Shown in pieces: positions 63,901 through 64,000 of a stretch of 64,000 bases of DNA. A model generated the notes under the pieces. That model had not been told where the DNA came from. It was given only the letters and a program-made list of their open reading frames with translations, and did not search any database. The position numbers were made by a program, and so were the translations under genes. Position 1 is the stretch's first letter; the number at the start of each line of letters is the position of its first letter. Source of the stretch: Saprospirales bacterium (GTDB lineage: Bacteria > Bacteroidota > Bacteroidia > Chitinophagales > Saprospiraceae); contig JADJYG010000005.1 of NCBI GenBank assembly GCA_016719895.1, forward strand, positions 62,001-126,000. The letters are read 5' to 3'.

Positions 63901-64000
63901 GGTCGTAATCGAAGAAATTGGCGCATTGGGAGGGCGAAGGATCGTCGATGCCGAAGGCGGCGGCCTGTTCGCTGAAGGTGCCGTTGCGGTTATTGACAAA
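60974..64000 (-). CDS. CRTAC1-type FG-GAP/VCBS and ASPIC-UnbV protein; 5' end outside window
   Basis: Large secreted-type protein with calcium-binding FG-GAP/VCBS repeats, e.g. DYDLDGDLDLYV (near 63887), DFNDDGWPDLLVANDF, DFDNDGWKDLF and DLDNDGDLDLIV, followed by an ASPIC/UnbV domain (GAGAKIWVHAGGQVFY ... RIDRVEIEWPQG). A second FG-GAP set (VNADGLDDFFAGG, DGDADLYVASG) occupies the C-terminal half. The frame remains open to base 64000, so the N-terminus is missing; ATG/GTG at 63874 is only internal. About 42 residues (from 63225) are encoded by a palindromic insertion. Function unknown; often surface or adhesion proteins. Confidence 0.88.
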   Translation of the reverse strand, partial: FVNNRNGTFSEQAAAFGIDDPSPSQCANFFDYDLDGDLDLYVVNHPVDFRTMNNIEYQPRPEAPLARSLAPRDSFESDKLFRNTGTGRFEDVSRQAGIHNRAYGLSATTADFNDDGWPDLLVANDFVMPDFLYINNGDGTFREEAHRWFAHTANHSMGCDIADFNNDACPDICIPDMLGSTLERQKSLMSTMILARTQLMEKQGYGRQQMRNVLQLGSPPQPPHAGGSAAPLNAQRPSGSRNLQAAGAPAPPHGEGRGGFFAEIGCLAGIEATEWSWAPLLADFDNDGWKDLFISAGVYRDLNDLDFFFYTADSLNKTGGITEDRFRSFEEFAGKMSSYPVHNFMFQNTGTLRFRDVSEAWGLGDKGFSNGGAYADLDNDGDLDLIVNKLDAPATIYQNMAAQTNGNAWLQIKCRGAASNPAGAGAKIWVHAGGQVFYQEMTPVRGFYSSVEPIFQVGLGKTTRIDRVEIEWPQGLTQVLENVPPNRRLVLDIAQATPGRLQRPAAPTPWFNEVPAQSRPAFIHRENDFDDFSRERLLLHRFSTGGPCLTAGDVNADGLDDFFAGGAAGQPGAVFRQQPDGRFSPTPQPALEADARSEDSDALLFDADADGDADLYVASGSNEAAAGSDYYQDRLYFNDGKGNFTRRPEALPREHESGAVVCAWDFDRDGDADLFVGSGVIPGRFPETPKSLLLQNDGTGRFTSVASNRLGGLERAGMVSDALAADLDGDQRAELIVCGEWMPVRVFQFEAGKVVEASAKFGLHGAEGLWNCLAAADFDGDGDLDLIAGNEGLNTRLKATPGAPLRLFALDFDLDQKLDPVVAIAEQGRYYPLAQRNELAAQMPNLIKSKFLRYRSYARAPVEDVFDPKKLRAAQRLEVRRLASAWFRNSGGKMEALDLPLEAQVSCIQRILVRDFTGDDRPEVLLLGNDTQNAPETGPYDACFGVLLEMNGKNTWHTIPNRKHGLWAGGEVRDGCILRLAGGRKGLLAGVHNAPVRFWSVENRTLLK
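63225..63351. mobile_element. In-frame palindromic element inside the CRTAC1 gene
   Basis: About 126 bp of very GC-rich sequence with hairpins at both ends (CCCTCCCCATGAGGAGGGG near 63234-63252, and CCCCCCGCATGGGGGG around 63321-63336). The outer ends are imperfect inverted copies. In the reading frame it encodes a Pro/Gly/Ala-rich segment (SPPQPPHAGGSAAPLNAQRP ... APAPPHGEGRGG) that interrupts a normally short NxGDG-F link between VLQL and FAEIG. It looks like a Rickettsia-palindromic-element-like insertion that kept the frame open. Confidence 0.7.

Noticed and set aside
1..64000. Prophage, integrative element or plasmid
   Set aside because: No integrase, transposase, phage structural, relaxase or replication genes, and no attachment-site duplication beside the tRNA.

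Overview
The window looks like a piece of a Bacteroidota chromosome, probably a member of the Saprospiria (Lewinella/Haliscomenobacter-type lineages). The reasons are: type IX secretion C-terminal sorting domains of both type A and type B, a SprB-like repeat, a CRTAC1/ASPIC-UnbV protein, an LptD-amidase-MlaD block, a fabH-efp-accB-accC cluster, no clear Shine-Dalgarno sequences, and many upstream matches to the Bacteroidota promoter (TTG about 19 bp before TAnnTTTG). The lineage call is an inference from gene content and composition. There is no phage, plasmid, integrase or transposase. Most of the window is housekeeping and cell-envelope chromosome with small lineage-specific inserts.

Layout. 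0-5.6 kb: a truncated tandem AAA+ ATPase, a Uma2 nuclease-like protein, a patatin lipase, a lipoprotein and a secreted protein that weakly resembles polymorphic toxin type 23. 5.6-14.7 kb: a Planctomycetes-type cytochrome c (PSCyt1-DUF1549-DUF1553), a methyltransferase, MlaD, an amidase, LptD and uracil-DNA glycosylase. 14.7-19.8 kb: tRNA-Arg(TCT), ribD, pyrF, arsM and arsR with duplicated operators, a 60-bp tandem repeat array and anmK. 19.9-28 kb: a Rieske oxygenase, a T9SS type B protein, a DUF4261 protein, a cytochrome c-SCO1 operon, purB and a sulfatase. 28-33 kb: a decaying T9SS remnant, TerC, a DnaQ-like exonuclease, then a copper module of two MbnP-like lipoproteins and a frameshifted MbnH/MauG-like di-haem peroxidase.

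33-45 kb: a secreted serine protease, pepT, an LEA-like protein, envelope proteins, an MsbA-like ABC transporter, and fatty-acid and translation genes (accC, accB, efp, fabH). 45-52 kb: peroxiredoxin, two UbiA-family prenyltransferases around purN, a kinase-fold-like secreted protein, a PolX-like protein whose polymerase site has decayed, and an HTH regulator. 52.7-59.3 kb: a TetR regulator and a TolC-adaptor-RND efflux operon, apparently sharing one operator motif. 59.3-64 kb: a long perfect inverted repeat, an HhH/coiled-coil membrane protein, an OmpA-like protein, and the 3' part of a CRTAC1 gene carrying an in-frame palindromic insertion.

The most notable signals are: EF-P with Arg32 instead of the usual tip lysine; the MbnP/MbnP/MbnH module; a nonsense codon that cuts five residues from a T9SS sorting domain; a repeat family shared by the 18.2-kb array and the 59.3-kb palindrome; an in-frame palindromic element inside a protein gene; and -7 promoter boxes that abut start codons, suggesting leaderless transcripts.
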